The notes under the pieces were generated by a model. That model was not told the DNA's origin. It worked only from the letters and a program-made list of their open reading frames with translations, and made no database searches. A program made the translations under genes and the position numbers. This document shows, piece after piece, positions 35,440 through 47,139 of a stretch of DNA of 63,619 nt. This stretch comes from Nemertoderma westbladi. Its lineage: Eukaryota; Xenacoelomorpha; Nemertodermatida; Nemertodermatidae. The DNA is taken from assembly GCA_032718475.1 (NCBI GenBank), contig JAUCBJ010001211.1:1-63619 (forward strand), in the 5' to 3' direction. Positions within the stretch are counted from its first letter, which is position 1. Every line of letters begins with the position of its first letter.

Positions 35440-37668
35440 GTAAATATTATTACATAATTTGTTATCGAGTTTAATAATAATAATAAGGAGAATATGAAGT
35501 TATCTGAATTTGTGTCCCAGGAAAATCTAAGGGCATGGGCATGGGTCATAGGAAGATTGTCAAAATCTATATTAATGAATAACTTTTCTGAATCAGGAAA
35601 GGCATCTAGGAATTGTCTAGAATTAGAGGTAAATTTTGTAAGGTGAAAGCCACCTAATTTTAGGCAATTTATTATCCCAGAAGCGATGCGAATAGCTTCA
35701 GAGACAGATGACTGCACTTTTGAAGCCATCATACACATACATGTGGTGGTTACAGGGACGGATTAAGGGGGTGGGGGTAAGTTGGAAGGGGCCCGCAAGT
35801 TTGTCTGTTGCAGTACCGCAATATAAGCAAGTTGGCGACCAATTTGAATTTAACGGTATGGGGGTTTCCTTGGCAGGGGATTTCATTCTCGATTTCGGAT
35901 TTCATATTTGACTTAATCTAGACTGTCTTCCAGTGTGTCTGTCTTTCCTTTTGTCTGTCAGTCAGTCACAATATAAGCAAACAAAACCATCAAAATATGT
36001 TTTCTATGGGTACTTTCCGGGTCAGTGATTTCTTTTTGATGTTAGTTTTTATATTTCACTGACAATGAACTTACAATCCACATAAAGACAAACAGCCTGA
36101 CATCAGACAGTCCGGATTACTATTTGTTAAAACTGACATTACTAACGATTATTACTGACGTATAGTCTTTGGCAGGAAAACCCCCTTAACTAAACGTATA
36201 TTCATGTGATGTGCTTCCTACATTTTTGCTCACAGTCAGGCAAACTGGCAGACAGAAATACATACAGATCGAGTCGTACCTAAATATAGAATTGATGTCT
36301 TTTGTATGGTGTGATTTTAGGAACAAATAATAATTACCTTAATAACGAACCTGCCTATTAATAGGCCAGGGTAGTTCTTGTCAGGAGTTGAGCCATTTAA
36401 AAACACGATGTGGTTGTGTGTGTGTGTGTGTATAACCATCCAATATCTCAAAAACTCAAGCAGGTACGCAAACATTTTAATAACAAACTCTCCATAAATT
36501 TTGGTTGCGCACAAGACTGTATATTTTTTGTGGCGTTTCGATCACGGGGTCACTGAAAAATAGCGGTTTTGAAAATTTAAAGTCGAATTTTACCGATTTC
36601 AACTCGTCGAGTATGCACCAACTTTTTTATTTGAGATATTCAGTCATCTGAGCAACATATTTGAGCCTCAGAATCTTTTCAAATATCGCCAATCCCGCAC
36701 AGAACGTCGCCAAAATTTGTTAGTCCGGCAAAAAAACGCACAAATTCGTCTAAAAGAGTAAATTATTTAGTTGCGGAATAATAATATGATTCAACTAGAA
36801 AAGCCAGCCATCTGGCTGTAAGGAGACCCTCCATAGACAAACGTAGTGTTAGTTGGGTCCCTCCTCATTCATTATGATCAACTCCCTCCCACATAACATA
36901 GCACTGAGATGATTCACTGGGAAGAGCTATTCATCTGGTGTGGTAATACATTATACAAACATATAGTTGATGTTTGATTACTGTCTGGGTTAGAGTGAGA
37001 TAGTAATATATTTGGCAAGTAATATACTTCTCTGCAGTTTGGGCTATCCATTCAATAAATAGTAGTAGCTTACTAGGCCCACATGTACCAGCAGCTGGTG
37101 TTTCTATCGTTGAGTTGATGGCAATTATCGTGTTTTCATTTTCGCTCACTCAGGGTACTGCGGTACTGGTTTGAGGGGCAGGTTCGTTTATAGCCAGCTT
37201 GCTGGCTTTCTAGTAATAATAATTTACTTTTTAACCAACGGGGTCCAAAAATTTTTGCATTTGGTTTTCGCGGGGAGGGGGGGGGGGGGGTAGGCATATG
37301 AATAGGGACCCGTAAGTTAGGAATGCCGGGGGCCCGAAAATCCATAAACCGTCCCTGGGTGGTTAATAATGGCACCAATCACCTCTGGGCTAAAAATGAC
37401 TGGCATTATCAACAGCGGTTCGTTCGACTGATCCTAATGCCACAAAGGATGAATCGCTTGCACCAAATATGTGTACTAACATTTGGTAAGTCTCCACTTT
37501 GGTAGAGCCATCGGGCTGCCACAAAAAGCGAAGACTATCGGCAACGCCTGGTGTGACTCTCACCTGGTGGTACATTTCCTTTATATCGTAAGTGAAAGCC
37601 ACAGGATATTGTCGAAAACGCAAAAGAATTCCAATAAGGCTACTACTGGTGAGATTAGGACCTTCTAA
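35440..37668 (-). pseudogene. BEL/Pao RT fragment split by a hAT element
   Basis: On the - strand, 37668-37366 reads LLRFRQYPVAFTYDIKEMYH and VHIFGASDSS. After the insertion, 35744-35440 reads a YVYDGF segment (degenerate YVDD, so the catalytic Asp pair is lost) and LGGFHLTKFTSNSRQF. It is a second, more fragmentary BEL copy, distinct from the one at 18.9-28.0 kb. Confidence 0.8.
35753..37357. mobile_element. Non-autonomous hAT-type element, 8-bp TSD GGTGGTTA
   Basis: GGTGGTTA at 35745-35752 and 37358-37365 flanks ends CAGGGACGGATTAAGGGGG and, inverted, CAGGGACGGTTTATGG. These are hAT-like ends. No transposase ORF. Internal stretch 36900-37080 is related to 63400-63540 in reverse complement, so part of its body is a dispersed repeat or the other is a relic copy. 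A poly-G run lies at 37271-37290. Confidence 0.85.
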
Positions 37669-38593
37669 TAGTTTTATTTATTTATTTATTTAATAACAAT
37701 TTTCTACACTTCTACAAACAATGTAGACGGTGGTTAGATGGGTGAGCCCATTACACCAACCACCGCTAGCATTCAGCTACTGCATAAACCAATAGTTACT
37801 ATAATACAAATAAATCCTAGATAAAACAGTAGTCATGCAACATGCAGTACATAAGCTCAATACAAATACAAATATCCTCCTGTACATTAATTAGGGCTTA
37901 GTTTAAGTAAGTATTATCGATTGATTTTTAACGGAAGAAATACGTAACTATATTTTTACTGAAATATAATTGTTAAAAAATAGGTCACCGACAAGGTCAT
38001 ATTACCTTGTTACTCCAATAAATGCATGCACACATACAGTACCGGTAGTATAAAATATTGTAACAAGTTTCTAAGATACAAAATCGAGAGCTACAAGCTA
38101 CGCTAAAAAAAATCCAGACTGAGGCACGCTGTTGAGATCTACAGTCGGGGTCTCAAAGTGCATCTGTTCTTTGAGATTTTCTCAAAGTTTTTCTAAAAGT
38201 GTCTAGAAGTCATTACATTACTCCCAACGGCCGCTTTGAATTCTTGTAGACACTTTTAGTTGGGAATCTCAAAGTGATTTCCTGCTATTAGGCACTTTGA
38301 ATTCTTCGAGAAATGTAACTTTTAAGTAGTTAGCGGCACTTTGAATTCTTTGAGAAAATAAACTCCGAGGTATTCGTGATTGACAGCTCGTAGTAAGTTA
38401 ACTGAGAGGCAGATGCATTCTCGGGGAACAATATCATGCGGGCAACAAAGTGATACTGTACTTGTGGGCTGGCCAGTTGTTGCCTAGAAGCTATTCCCAT
38501 TAATTTATCACATTGAGATTCCTGACGTGATTATGGGATGGGTTTTCGGTCGCAAGTACAAATTGAATTTACGGCGCCCTTTGACAAGCATTC
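37669..38593. other. No gene; short repeats
   Basis: Starts with a (TTTA)n run at 37673-37693, possibly the 3' tail of a LINE/SINE lying on the - strand (37694-38040). At 38135-38360 the words ACTTTGAATTC and TCTCAAAGT recur as short inverted/direct repeats. No credible ORF. Confidence 0.4.
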
Positions 38594-38834
38594 TGCCCTC
38601 CTAAGGCAAAACCATGTAACTCAAAAAATCGACGTTTGAGAAAAATCAACCTAAAGTTAACGAATCTGCACGAAAACATGTGAATGTCTGTGTGAACATT
38701 TTTAACACTAAAGTTTAGTCAAATAGTTTATTTAAATACCAGAAAGTCTTAGAGCTCCAAACTTAAGCTAGCTATTTAAAAAATGTATTTTATTTTGATT
38801 TTCGAGTTACATGGATTTACCTTACAATTTCTAA

Positions 38835-39836
38835 GGGGCCGTCCATAAATGACGTCACGCAGAGTAGGGGGGGAGGGGGTCAGAGATTTTGTGACGAATT
38901 GGGACAAGGGGGGGAGGGGGGGGGGTGTCGATTTTGTGATGTCACGAATCCGAATATTCTACCAGTTGTGCAAATCAATTATTTTGTACAGTACTTTTAC
39001 AGTAAAAAGTTTTAAAATCTGAATTATAAGCTGTCTCTCACCCTAGTTTCCACTTAACTACACTAAACTACTAAACGGTCCCTAAACTACTGGCTGACTG
39101 GTAGGTACTGGCCTAGGTAGATACCGGTATCAGTTTGAAAGGCTACCACTCTGCCACTATCTGACTATGGATAACAACAAACTATTTAAGAATTTCCATA
39201 TTCCAATATCACAATGTATACAGGGACTAAAATGTCCTGAACAATCTTCCGTCTCAACCCATAACTTTTCATCACTCTTTGTCAATCTAGCTTTGGGTAC
39301 GACCAGTTTGACGCTCCTACCTCGTCCTACAACCGCCTTCAAGGCTATTCCATACGATTTGTATTGTCCCTCAATAATATCAAAGCTTAGTGAACGCATC
39401 TGCGAAACGTGCAGCATTTATTTCGCATCGAAGGTTTTGTTAAAACAACATATTCATGTCCATGGAGGAGCGGAACACGACAACGCGGGCTTGGATGAAG
39501 AGAACAAAGAACAGGCAGATCCAGCCCTACTTCAAACCAACCGAGCGATATCCATTATATGTATCGAGGAACACTTCAACCACCCTTGGGAGGAAATTAC
39601 TATTTAGTATTAATTACTATTGCTAATTATATTTGATTGATTATTGCTATTGATAAAAAACTAATTAGTATAATTATTAATTACAGTATAATGCTAATAA
39701 TATTTTTTTCTGAGCGTGATGTGACACAGGGGAGGGGGGGGGGGGTGTCAACAATTTTGTGACGAATTGTGACTGAAGGGGGGGGGGGGGGTAAAAAATA
39801 GCCAAAAAATGCGTGACGTCATTTATGGACGGCCCC
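38835..39836. mobile_element. TAA-flanked element (PIF/Harbinger-like) with GGGGCCGTCC ends
   Basis: TAA flanks both sides (38832-38834, 39837-39839). The ends are GGGGCCGTCCATAAATGACG and its inverse, continuing as CTCACGC-type arms, followed by G-rich subterminal stretches on both sides. A 3-bp TWA-type duplication with G-rich ends suggests PIF/Harbinger. It carries one ORF (39167-39607). Confidence 0.75.
39167..39607 (+). CDS. 146-aa C2H2 zinc-finger-like ORF carried in the TAA-flanked element
   Basis: The only sizeable ORF in the element. Residues about 84-104 read C-x2-C-x12-H-x3-H (start CETCSIYF, end HIHVH), a classical single C2H2 finger spacing, followed by an acidic tail. The N-terminal 80 residues are unrecognised. 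It may be the DNA-binding end of a transposase or a captured host fragment. No DDE-type catalytic motif is visible. The start is the first ATG in frame. Confidence 0.45.
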   Translation: MDNNKLFKNFHIPISQCIQGLKCPEQSSVSTHNFSSLFVNLALGTTSLTLLPRPTTAFKAIPYDLYCPSIISKLSERICETCSIYFASKVLLKQHIHVHGGAEHDNAGLDEENKEQADPALLQTNRAISIICIEEHFNHPWEEITI

Positions 39837-40165
39837 TAACCAGTTTAATTATAGTAAATTATATAAATTTCAACAGCTGTTCCTAAGCCAAAACAATGTA
39901 ACTCGCATGATATACATGGTGTACGCTTAGTTACATGGAGTGTCATTATCACATTAGGGTTACATGGTTCTGCCTTGGCATGCCTTAACAAATTCATATA
40001 ATGTAGTTACAGCATTCTACCCCATTTTTAAACCCTTTAGAGTTTAGATGCACTCTATTAAGTTCTACCACCAGATAGAGCTCGCCGTGAGCTTTAAAAT
40101 GACACCAATATCTCATTTTCGTCAAAATTCAAGTTACATGGGTCTGCCTTAGGACGGCAGCATTC

Positions 40166-41019
40166 TACACCCCTCCCCCCCCACCCACCCTCCCCTTCTA
40201 TTTGGAAATAAAGACCTTTTATAAAAGTCTTTCTAAAAAACATTCTTAAAAATCAAATAATACATGAAACATAATTAGTGAAACAAGATTAATACTTGAC
40301 AAGATTGAGTATTTTAATAATAACATAATACAATATAATATTAACAATTAATGTAAGAGAAACTGCACTGCAGTTTCTCTGTGTACGCAGTTTCATTACA
40401 ATGACCTGAAGAAGCCCTGTTGGGAGAAAGCTTGTAATAACTTTTGTTATTCATTTCATTAGTCATCTGAGGTCAACCCGTACTACCTTAACTGTTTAAT
40501 ATGATAATTACGGTGGCGAGAGCGCGAGAATTCCTTCTAAAAAAGAAGAAAGGCTTTCAACTTTCAAGTACGATAGAACGGCTACACTCTTGTGTTGTTT
40601 TTTTGTTTTAACTTAATAGAGATATTTAAAAAATCCCCTGCCCCTGGCGTTTATATTTGAGTTATTTGATTTATAAATGTTTGCCTGATATTCAATGTGT
40701 ACCGCCTTCTGGCAAAGCGGCACCCAGTTTAAGCTATCAATCACAGCTAGCGAGTAGAGACCCACGGACGGCGACCTTCAAAAAAACGTATGACAAAAAA
40801 CTATTACAAATACAGTATAAGCGCGCGAATACAGTAGATGTGGGAAGTTACCTAAAGTACTGTAGTTCTGTTGAGATCTATGCACAAAAAAACTATTACA
40901 AATAAACATGCGAATGCAGTAGATGTGAGGAGTTAGTGTATCTGGTTAAATGTACAAAATATATACAGTAGTTAATTAAATCAAGTAAGCTGCTTTATTG
41001 TTCTTCGGTGAGCAGTTTA
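40166..41019. other. No gene recognised
   Basis: AT-rich with short words repeated. ACAGTAGATGTG(A/G)GA and AAAAAACTATTACAAATA occur twice (40795-40905), a local direct duplication of about 90 bp. The 82-codon ORF at 40657-40905 crosses it and is not convincing. Confidence 0.4.
40357..40381. repeat. Perfect hairpin, 11-bp arms
   Basis: AGAGAAACTGC, three bases, then GCAGTTTCTCT. It lies 20-80 bp before GACCTGAAGAAGCCCTGTTG, a word typical of some retroelement 3' regions, so it may belong to a SINE/LINE tail. Confidence 0.6.
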
Positions 41020-44000
41020 GTTAATGTTAATTGATTTTGCGTCCCGTACAGAAGAAGGCAGGGTGTTCCAGACCTCTAGTGCGCGCACTTTGATTGATTG
41101 TCTAGCGATCTCCAGACGGGTGCGTGGTACCGTAAAGTTATTATTTGTTGCTGATCTCGTTCGGTGTTGATGCGTGGTTGATATCAGTGTGAGTAGAGAA
41201 GGGAATATATCTGATGGTAGTAGTTTCTTTATGTAACTGTAACTGAGTATTGCAGTGGGGTGAAATTTGTGTTGCCTTTCGATATGCCAATGTTACGACT
41301 GATTTTGATACGCTAATATTCACAATGATTTTTCCAGCTGAGGTATTCATCCATGTTGACCCAAAGAAATTTAATTACTTTCTGTCGCTCAATTTTGATT
41401 CCATTAATTTTTATTGTTGGTAGTGTGTTTATACAGTCCAGCTCACCAACAGAGTGCCATCGGATCCGATCGGATCCAACACACTCCGACAGCTTCAAAC
41501 AAGCACAATGCTAACCTACGGAGATTTAGTACTGTTTGATTCTGTTGGAGAAAATATTTCCAACAAGTTTAGTCTGTTGGAGCCCATCTGAATCTGTCTG
41601 AAATCCGTCTGAAAGTGTTTGAAATTTCTGTTGGATGTTGTTGGAAGCTATCTGAAGTTGTTTGAAGTTGTCTGAAGCTGTTTGAAATTGTCTGAAACTG
41701 TTTGAAGTTGTCTGAAGATGTTTGACGCCATCGGAATTTGTTAGAATTTGCCAATGCCTTACAAAAGCGTAGTTCATTAACAAAATGTCAATCACTTTAA
41801 CTCTCAATTTGAAGTGATTGTGAGGGTGTGCTATTGTCAATTATAAACCGAAACAAAGATTTGTTTCATTTAACAATTTTTATTTACATAATTATGTCGT
41901 TAATTATATCAATTAATTAACTAGAATGCATAAACGAATAATAAATTCCTATAATATAAATTCCGATAAATGAATATAATAACACCAACACGTTTTTAAT
42001 TCCTTAATTTAATTAGAAATGTAAATAATGCTATAAATATATTAGTTTCTTTGACATAGGGCACTAAATACTGCACATAAACAGATATAAACACAAACAG
42101 ATTAAGCAAACAGTAAATATAATTACAATGAGTGAAAAAAATATTTTTGGTTAATTTTATTAGTTGTGTTGAAAGAGCATCGAAATAGAACAGGTTTGCA
42201 CGTAATACTTCTAGCCCAACTATTTTTTCGCGCACCTACCCTATTTGAGTAAATTACATTCACACACTCAAAAGTTATTGCAACTTTAGTCTCTGCAAGG
42301 CGAACTTCGAAACGGAACTCCATATCCAATATTGGTTTGTAGTTAAGCGGTTCCCTAGTTACGAAATAAATATTCGAGAACAATAAATTATTTAACATTG
42401 AGTAAGGCAGCATTTAGGCAGAATTTAGGAACAAACAAGTACCTATTTAAGAATAAAATTACGTATACATGGGAAAACTTATTTTGAATGTTATCACTAC
42501 CCTTTAGTAATGATGGGTCGAAAGTCCCCCCTAGCCCTTCACAAGGGAGGGTGGACGTAGGGACGGGGCCCTACGTTAGATAGAGAATTGGGAATGTAAA
42601 GGCCCTTGTTTTCACGTCACTGCCATGCCATATTATGATGTAATGTATATCCGCCATCTCTGAACTTGGGAGAAACGAAATTGCGACAACTATGGAGAAT
42701 CGGGAAGCCTGGAAGGATCTCATTTCCACTGTCCGAGTTCGCTCGACTTAGTAGTAGTAGTATATCCGCCATTGACGTACTGTTGTTATGTAAAAGGTAG
42801 ACCTAATCACACCAGATACTAATTAAAATAATGTCTTAATAACTAATTATATTCATTCATACAATAAGCAATGTAGCCAATTAAGGCTGTGATTGACAAA
42901 TTAACCGCACAATTAATTAATTGACAAAACAAAAATCAAACTAGTAGAGATCATATCCAAACCTGTATAAATATAAATAAACGCAACGATATAACTAACA
43001 CATGTACGTACACTATATTAACTGTAGAGGGGGATACTGTCCCTCCTGCGAAAAGCAAAATATATTTATCAGTATTTTAATTAATGTAACTTAAAGAAAT
43101 TGAGCCTTATTCGAAGAAATTCTACATGGGCATTTTGGACCTATACCGCCACTGCTTGGCTCTTTGGAAGTGTATTTCCGTAAAGCTCTATTGTATGGCT
43201 CTAGACCAACCCAAAGCAACATTAGTATGTGAACACAGAATTCCATTCCCCATTCATTTCAATGGTAGCCAACTTGTCTTTCTTGTATTGGGGGTAGACC
43301 ACTGGTTAGCTTTCTGCTATTGTGTTATTCAAAGATAGCGGCAGGAATAAAGAGAAATACCGACCTCACTAATGGGCTGTTCCTTCAGGTCGGCTTAAGT
43401 TACAGTGTGAATGTTCAAGGGCGCCGCCAGTGGCCAGTCCACTCTGTCGTTATTGTGGCTTTATGAATGGAGTTCCTTTAGTAGTTTCAAACGCTTTCAT
43501 TCTATCTGCGCGCAAGAAGATGGGAGTTGAGTTGGGGTTGCGGTTGAGTGTGGGTGGAGTGATTGACAGGTTGTTGGAAGTTGTCTGATTCTGTTTGAAA
43601 CTGTCTGAATCTGTTTGAAACTGTCTGAATCTGTTTGAAGTTGTTGGACTGTTGGAGTTTGTCTGAAAGTGTTTGAAGCTGTTGGATCCGATCGGTTCAG
43701 ATCGGATCCGATGGCACTCTGTTGGTGAGCTGGACTGTATTAGTAAGGTGTTTGTTTTGAGTTCGAAAAATGATAACGTTTGTTTTATTTATGTTCAGTG
43801 GTAGTCTGTTTAGTTGGAACCACCGTGTCAACTTGTCCAGCTCATTATTAATATCGGTAATCAGTGAATTTATGTCCGCACCAGATTTAAACAAATTAGT
43901 ATCGTCGGCGTACAGTATAAATTTAAAGTGTTTGGATACGGTAGTTAGATCGTTACAGTAGATTATAAATAAGAGTGGGCTCAGTAGCGACCCTTGTTGC

Positions 44001-44436
44001 AATCCTATTACAATTGTGGCGATGAAGTTTGATTTAGCTGTACCTATAGTCACATATTGCACTCGATCTGTAAGGTAGCTAGTAATACAGACAAGGGCAA
44101 CATCAGTGATCCCATAGCGTTGTAATTTTTGTATCAGTATTTGGTCGTTTACTGTGTCGAAGGCTTTAGATAAATCCAAAGATACACCAACACAGTATTC
44201 ACCTTTGTCTAATGCAGTAATGCTTCTGTGATGTTTTCCAGTAAAGTGAGTAGGAGTTACCAATGTGGGAGAGAGGGTAATTTGGGCTTTTTACGTATCA
44301 GTTGATTGATGTGACCCCAGAGGGATCGGGCATTTTGTTTCTTGAAGTCATGTACCGTACTGTAATTTGTCTTCTTTGCTGTTCTTAGTAAGCTGTTCAG
44401 TGCATTTTGGTAGCGTCTGAATGATGCCTGTTTATC
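41020..44436 (-). pseudogene. CR1-like LINE RT split by a TA-flanked element
   Basis: On the - strand, 44436-43740 reads an upstream linker, then GVSLDLSKAFDTVND (motif A, 44180), GLQQGSLLSPLLFI (motif B, 44010), FILYADDTNLF (YADD motif C, 43920) and LPLNINKTNVI. After the insert, 41431-41020 continues with IKFLWVNMDEYLSWKNH and, after a shift, LEVWNTLPSSVRDAKS. Removing the insert and one TA restores the frame. The 43740-44263 stretch is fully open and the YADD is intact, so this copy is fairly young. Confidence 0.88.
41434..43737. mobile_element. TA-flanked (Tc1/mariner-type) non-autonomous element, 2.3 kb
   Basis: TA at 41432-41433 and 43738-43739 flanks inverted ends CAGTCCAGCTCACCAACAG, continuing for about 40 bp through a GGATCCGATC word. 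Subterminal arrays of (C/T)TGAA(G/A)(T/C)TGT words occur at 41590-41740 and 43570-43690. The interior is AT-rich with no transposase. Excision restores the LINE reading frame. Confidence 0.85.
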
Positions 44437-45994
44437 AGGGGTGTATTATTATATTATAACAGTGATATATTATAAATGATAAAGCCTGAAGTTAGGTTCA
44501 ACAAATGGTAGCAGAGCGTGTAAAAAGATTGCCCAGAAATAAAAATCAGTCAACATTTCTCTGTCAGGAACCTGCTACAGTCTACCTACACACTACGCCT
44601 CCCATACCGGGTACCGATAGTGGCAGTGGTGGTTTGCAGCCAGGCGCCTACCGCTCGGTACTGATGATAATCTATCTTGCTGCAACAGACCGAATTTTGT
44701 TTAATTTGAATCCGAAACCGAAAGTAAATAATTGTTTAATTTACGTACCGACAGACCGATATATACTGACTGACTGACTGACTGATATAACAGTGTAATT
44801 TGCACAGCAACACTGTGCCCAAGGACTACTAGACAGCTAGAAAACTGTACAGTGTACATTGACTTGACAGCTTGTGCCTTACAGCCTTAAGCTGTAATCC
44901 TTACAAGTTTTGTAACTTTACAGGACAGCTACACAGTAACAGTACAGCAGTAGGTACCGGTATATTCTTATCTTAATCGTTGTGTTTATTTATCTATTGC
45001 GGGCTATGTTTATATTTTACTTCGTTTGTCAAATAAATAATTCCTAAATAATTAGCCTATGCTACTACCAGACTACTATAGCTGTTGCTGTTACTGAATA
45101 CCGGTCAGCCGGTATGCACACTCCAGCACTCAGACCAGCTGACAATCAGACACTATCAGACTTCCTGGACTATGTCAGTAGGCCCTATCCCTATGCACTA
45201 TGTCTGTCTAGCTAGAGCAGTACTGCAGTCAGGCAGTAGAAATGTCTGACTGTGGAATGCAGGAATGCTAGAACAGTAGAATGTCTACTATCTGACTATA
45301 GCTGATGCTGATACCGGTACCTGATAGCAGCTGTATTGTAGCATATATCAGTAGGCCTATATATAATAGTGCTGTCAGGCTGTAGTGCTATAGCTGTATA
45401 GTGCATAGTGTGAGTGTCTGCAGTCCAGTCAGGAGTCAGAAAAATCAAACAGTAGGCCTAGCAGCCTAGGCTACCGCGCTACCGGTCACAGTATTCCGGT
45501 CAGGCGCGTACTGCCACTATGCACTACTGCACTAGTACGGTATGTCTCTGTTAGTTGAAACAAAATTTGAACATAATTGAAACATATTAGGAGCCACGTA
45601 ATGGTGTCCTACCTGCAATGCTATGTATCCATGTATGCCAGTTAAACAAATTTGAAATAGGCCTAAATTAGGCTGTTAGGAGGGCCGTAATGATAGTCTA
45701 CCGGAGAATTGGAACAATGATGGGCTACGGAGCTCAATATATTGGAACAATGTTAAGTATGCCAGTGAAACAAATTTGAAACAAATCTGCAAATTAGGAG
45801 AGCCGTAATGATAGCCTACCGGAAGAATTGGAACAATGATGGGCTACGGAGCTGCCTGGGTTGTTTGGCTGAACGCTGAACCAGTAGTGGTGGCACGGAT
45901 GAGGGGGTAAGACTGTAAGAAAAGGGGGAAGGATCTAAAAATAGCACCCAATCTGCCAATAGGAAGCTTCTAGCTTCTTGCATTGCTACGGCTA
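44437..45994. other. No gene; palindrome-rich and locally duplicated sequence
   Basis: Contains (TGAC)n at 44767-44783 and dense TACCGGTA, AGGCCTA and CAGTA words. A direct duplication of about 120-130 bp at 45670-45850 carries the words GATAG(T/C)CTACCGGA and TTGGAACAATGATGGGCTAC in each copy. A segment at 45900-45965 is related in reverse complement to 50330-50400 upstream of Rab11. Confidence 0.45.
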
Positions 45995-46002
45995 CCGCCT
46001 AC

Positions 46003-46776
46003 TAGGGCTCGATCGGAGTTGGGATTTGGCCGGAGCCGGAGCAGGAGCCGGAGTTGGACAATTTGGCCGGAGCCGGAGCAGGAGCCGGAGTTTTTCAAAA
46101 ATTTTAAAAATTTAATTATTTATTTAAAATAAAGTATGGCTGTATGGTTATCGTTCGCCAATCGCTCATAATCAATCATACTGCTGTACTGTAGCTCTAA
46201 TTAATTTCATAATTTATAGATTTACGAATTTTCAATTTAAAATTTAAGTAATTAATTTATCACGGACAGACGGCCTGATGCTGACGGCTAAAAATTACCT
46301 ACAGTACCTAACTCACTAGGCCTAACTGTCTAACTGTGGTAGAGGTGTGTACTGTGTAGGTAGCCTACCGCTGTACCGTACGTGTCGTGTACCAGTACTG
46401 CAGTACATCTATGCTGGCATGACAGTCAGTAAATGGCTGCAGTGGTACAGTGTACAATCATAGCATTTACAACAATTTTTTACAGTAGTGCCTATCTGTA
46501 ACAGTCTGCTAGTCAGCCAGCTGGCCAGTACCAGTACTGCAGTACAGTCAGTCAGTCATTGACTACATAATTACTGCAGTATTATGCTTGATATTGAAGC
46601 TGTGTACTACCTGACTACAGTACTTATAGTGTAAATAATTGTTCAGATTAGAATATGCACGAAATATAATACTTTATTAAAAAATTAACTCCGGCAATAT
46701 TTTTACCGGAGCCGGAGCAGGAGCCGGAGGTGCCAAAATGGCCGGAGCCGGAGGCCGGAGCTCCGATCGAGCCCTA
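46003..46776. mobile_element. Non-autonomous hAT-type MITE, 8-bp TSD CCGCCTAC
   Basis: CCGCCTAC at 45995-46002 and 46777-46784 flanks ends TAGGGCTCGATCGGAG and its inverse. Both arms are made of GGAGCCGGAGCAGGAGCC-type words. The core is AT-rich and has no ORF. Confidence 0.88.
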
Positions 46777-46784
46777 CCGCCTAC

Positions 46785-47139
46785 CGGTACCTTGCTTGGC
46801 CTCTATAACCCTTATTTTCGCATGCAAATAAAAACGCGTTTTTGTGCAGTGATGTTTACGATATTATAATTAAACTAACTGCACTAACTATCTCACATTT
46901 ATTTAATAATATATGGTAAAAAAAAGCAACCAACCTATTAATTACAATAATTTACAATAGTTATCGAATGTTCTAGGATGTAAATACTTAGCATTATTTT
47001 ATAGGAAACGATTATCAAAAAACGGTTCTTGTAAAAAACGGTTTGGGCGAAAACTGTCCCTGCTTTCCGTTTTTGCAAATTTCTGGTACGGCATGATTGC
47101 TCCGAGAATGTTTGCCGTGGAGTCTGAACAAGGTAGAAA
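46785..47139. other. Spacer before the minisatellite, no gene
   Basis: AT-rich. Two AAAACGGTT words near 47020-47045. Nothing else seen. Confidence 0.4.

Larger units (their letters stand above)
38594..40159. mobile_element. Element with TGCC-TCCTAAGGC ends and 6-bp TSD, hosting a nested element
   Basis: GCATTC at 38588-38593 and 40160-40165 flanks inverted ends TGCCCTCCTAAGGC (left) and TGCCGTCCTAAGGC (right, read inward). An inner word CCATGTAACT recurs next to both ends and internally (39890-39980). A second complete element sits inside it at 38835-39836. No transposase was recognised. Confidence 0.7.

Noticed and set aside
40398-40432. Hammerhead-ribozyme-like core (CTGAAGA ... GAAA)
   Set aside because: Stem II and stem III do not pair properly and no cleavage-site triplet is placed correctly. 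More likely a retroelement 3' region word.
44505-44777. 90-codon ORF
   Set aside because: Runs through a palindrome-rich stretch and ends at a (TGAC)n microsatellite. No protein-like pattern.
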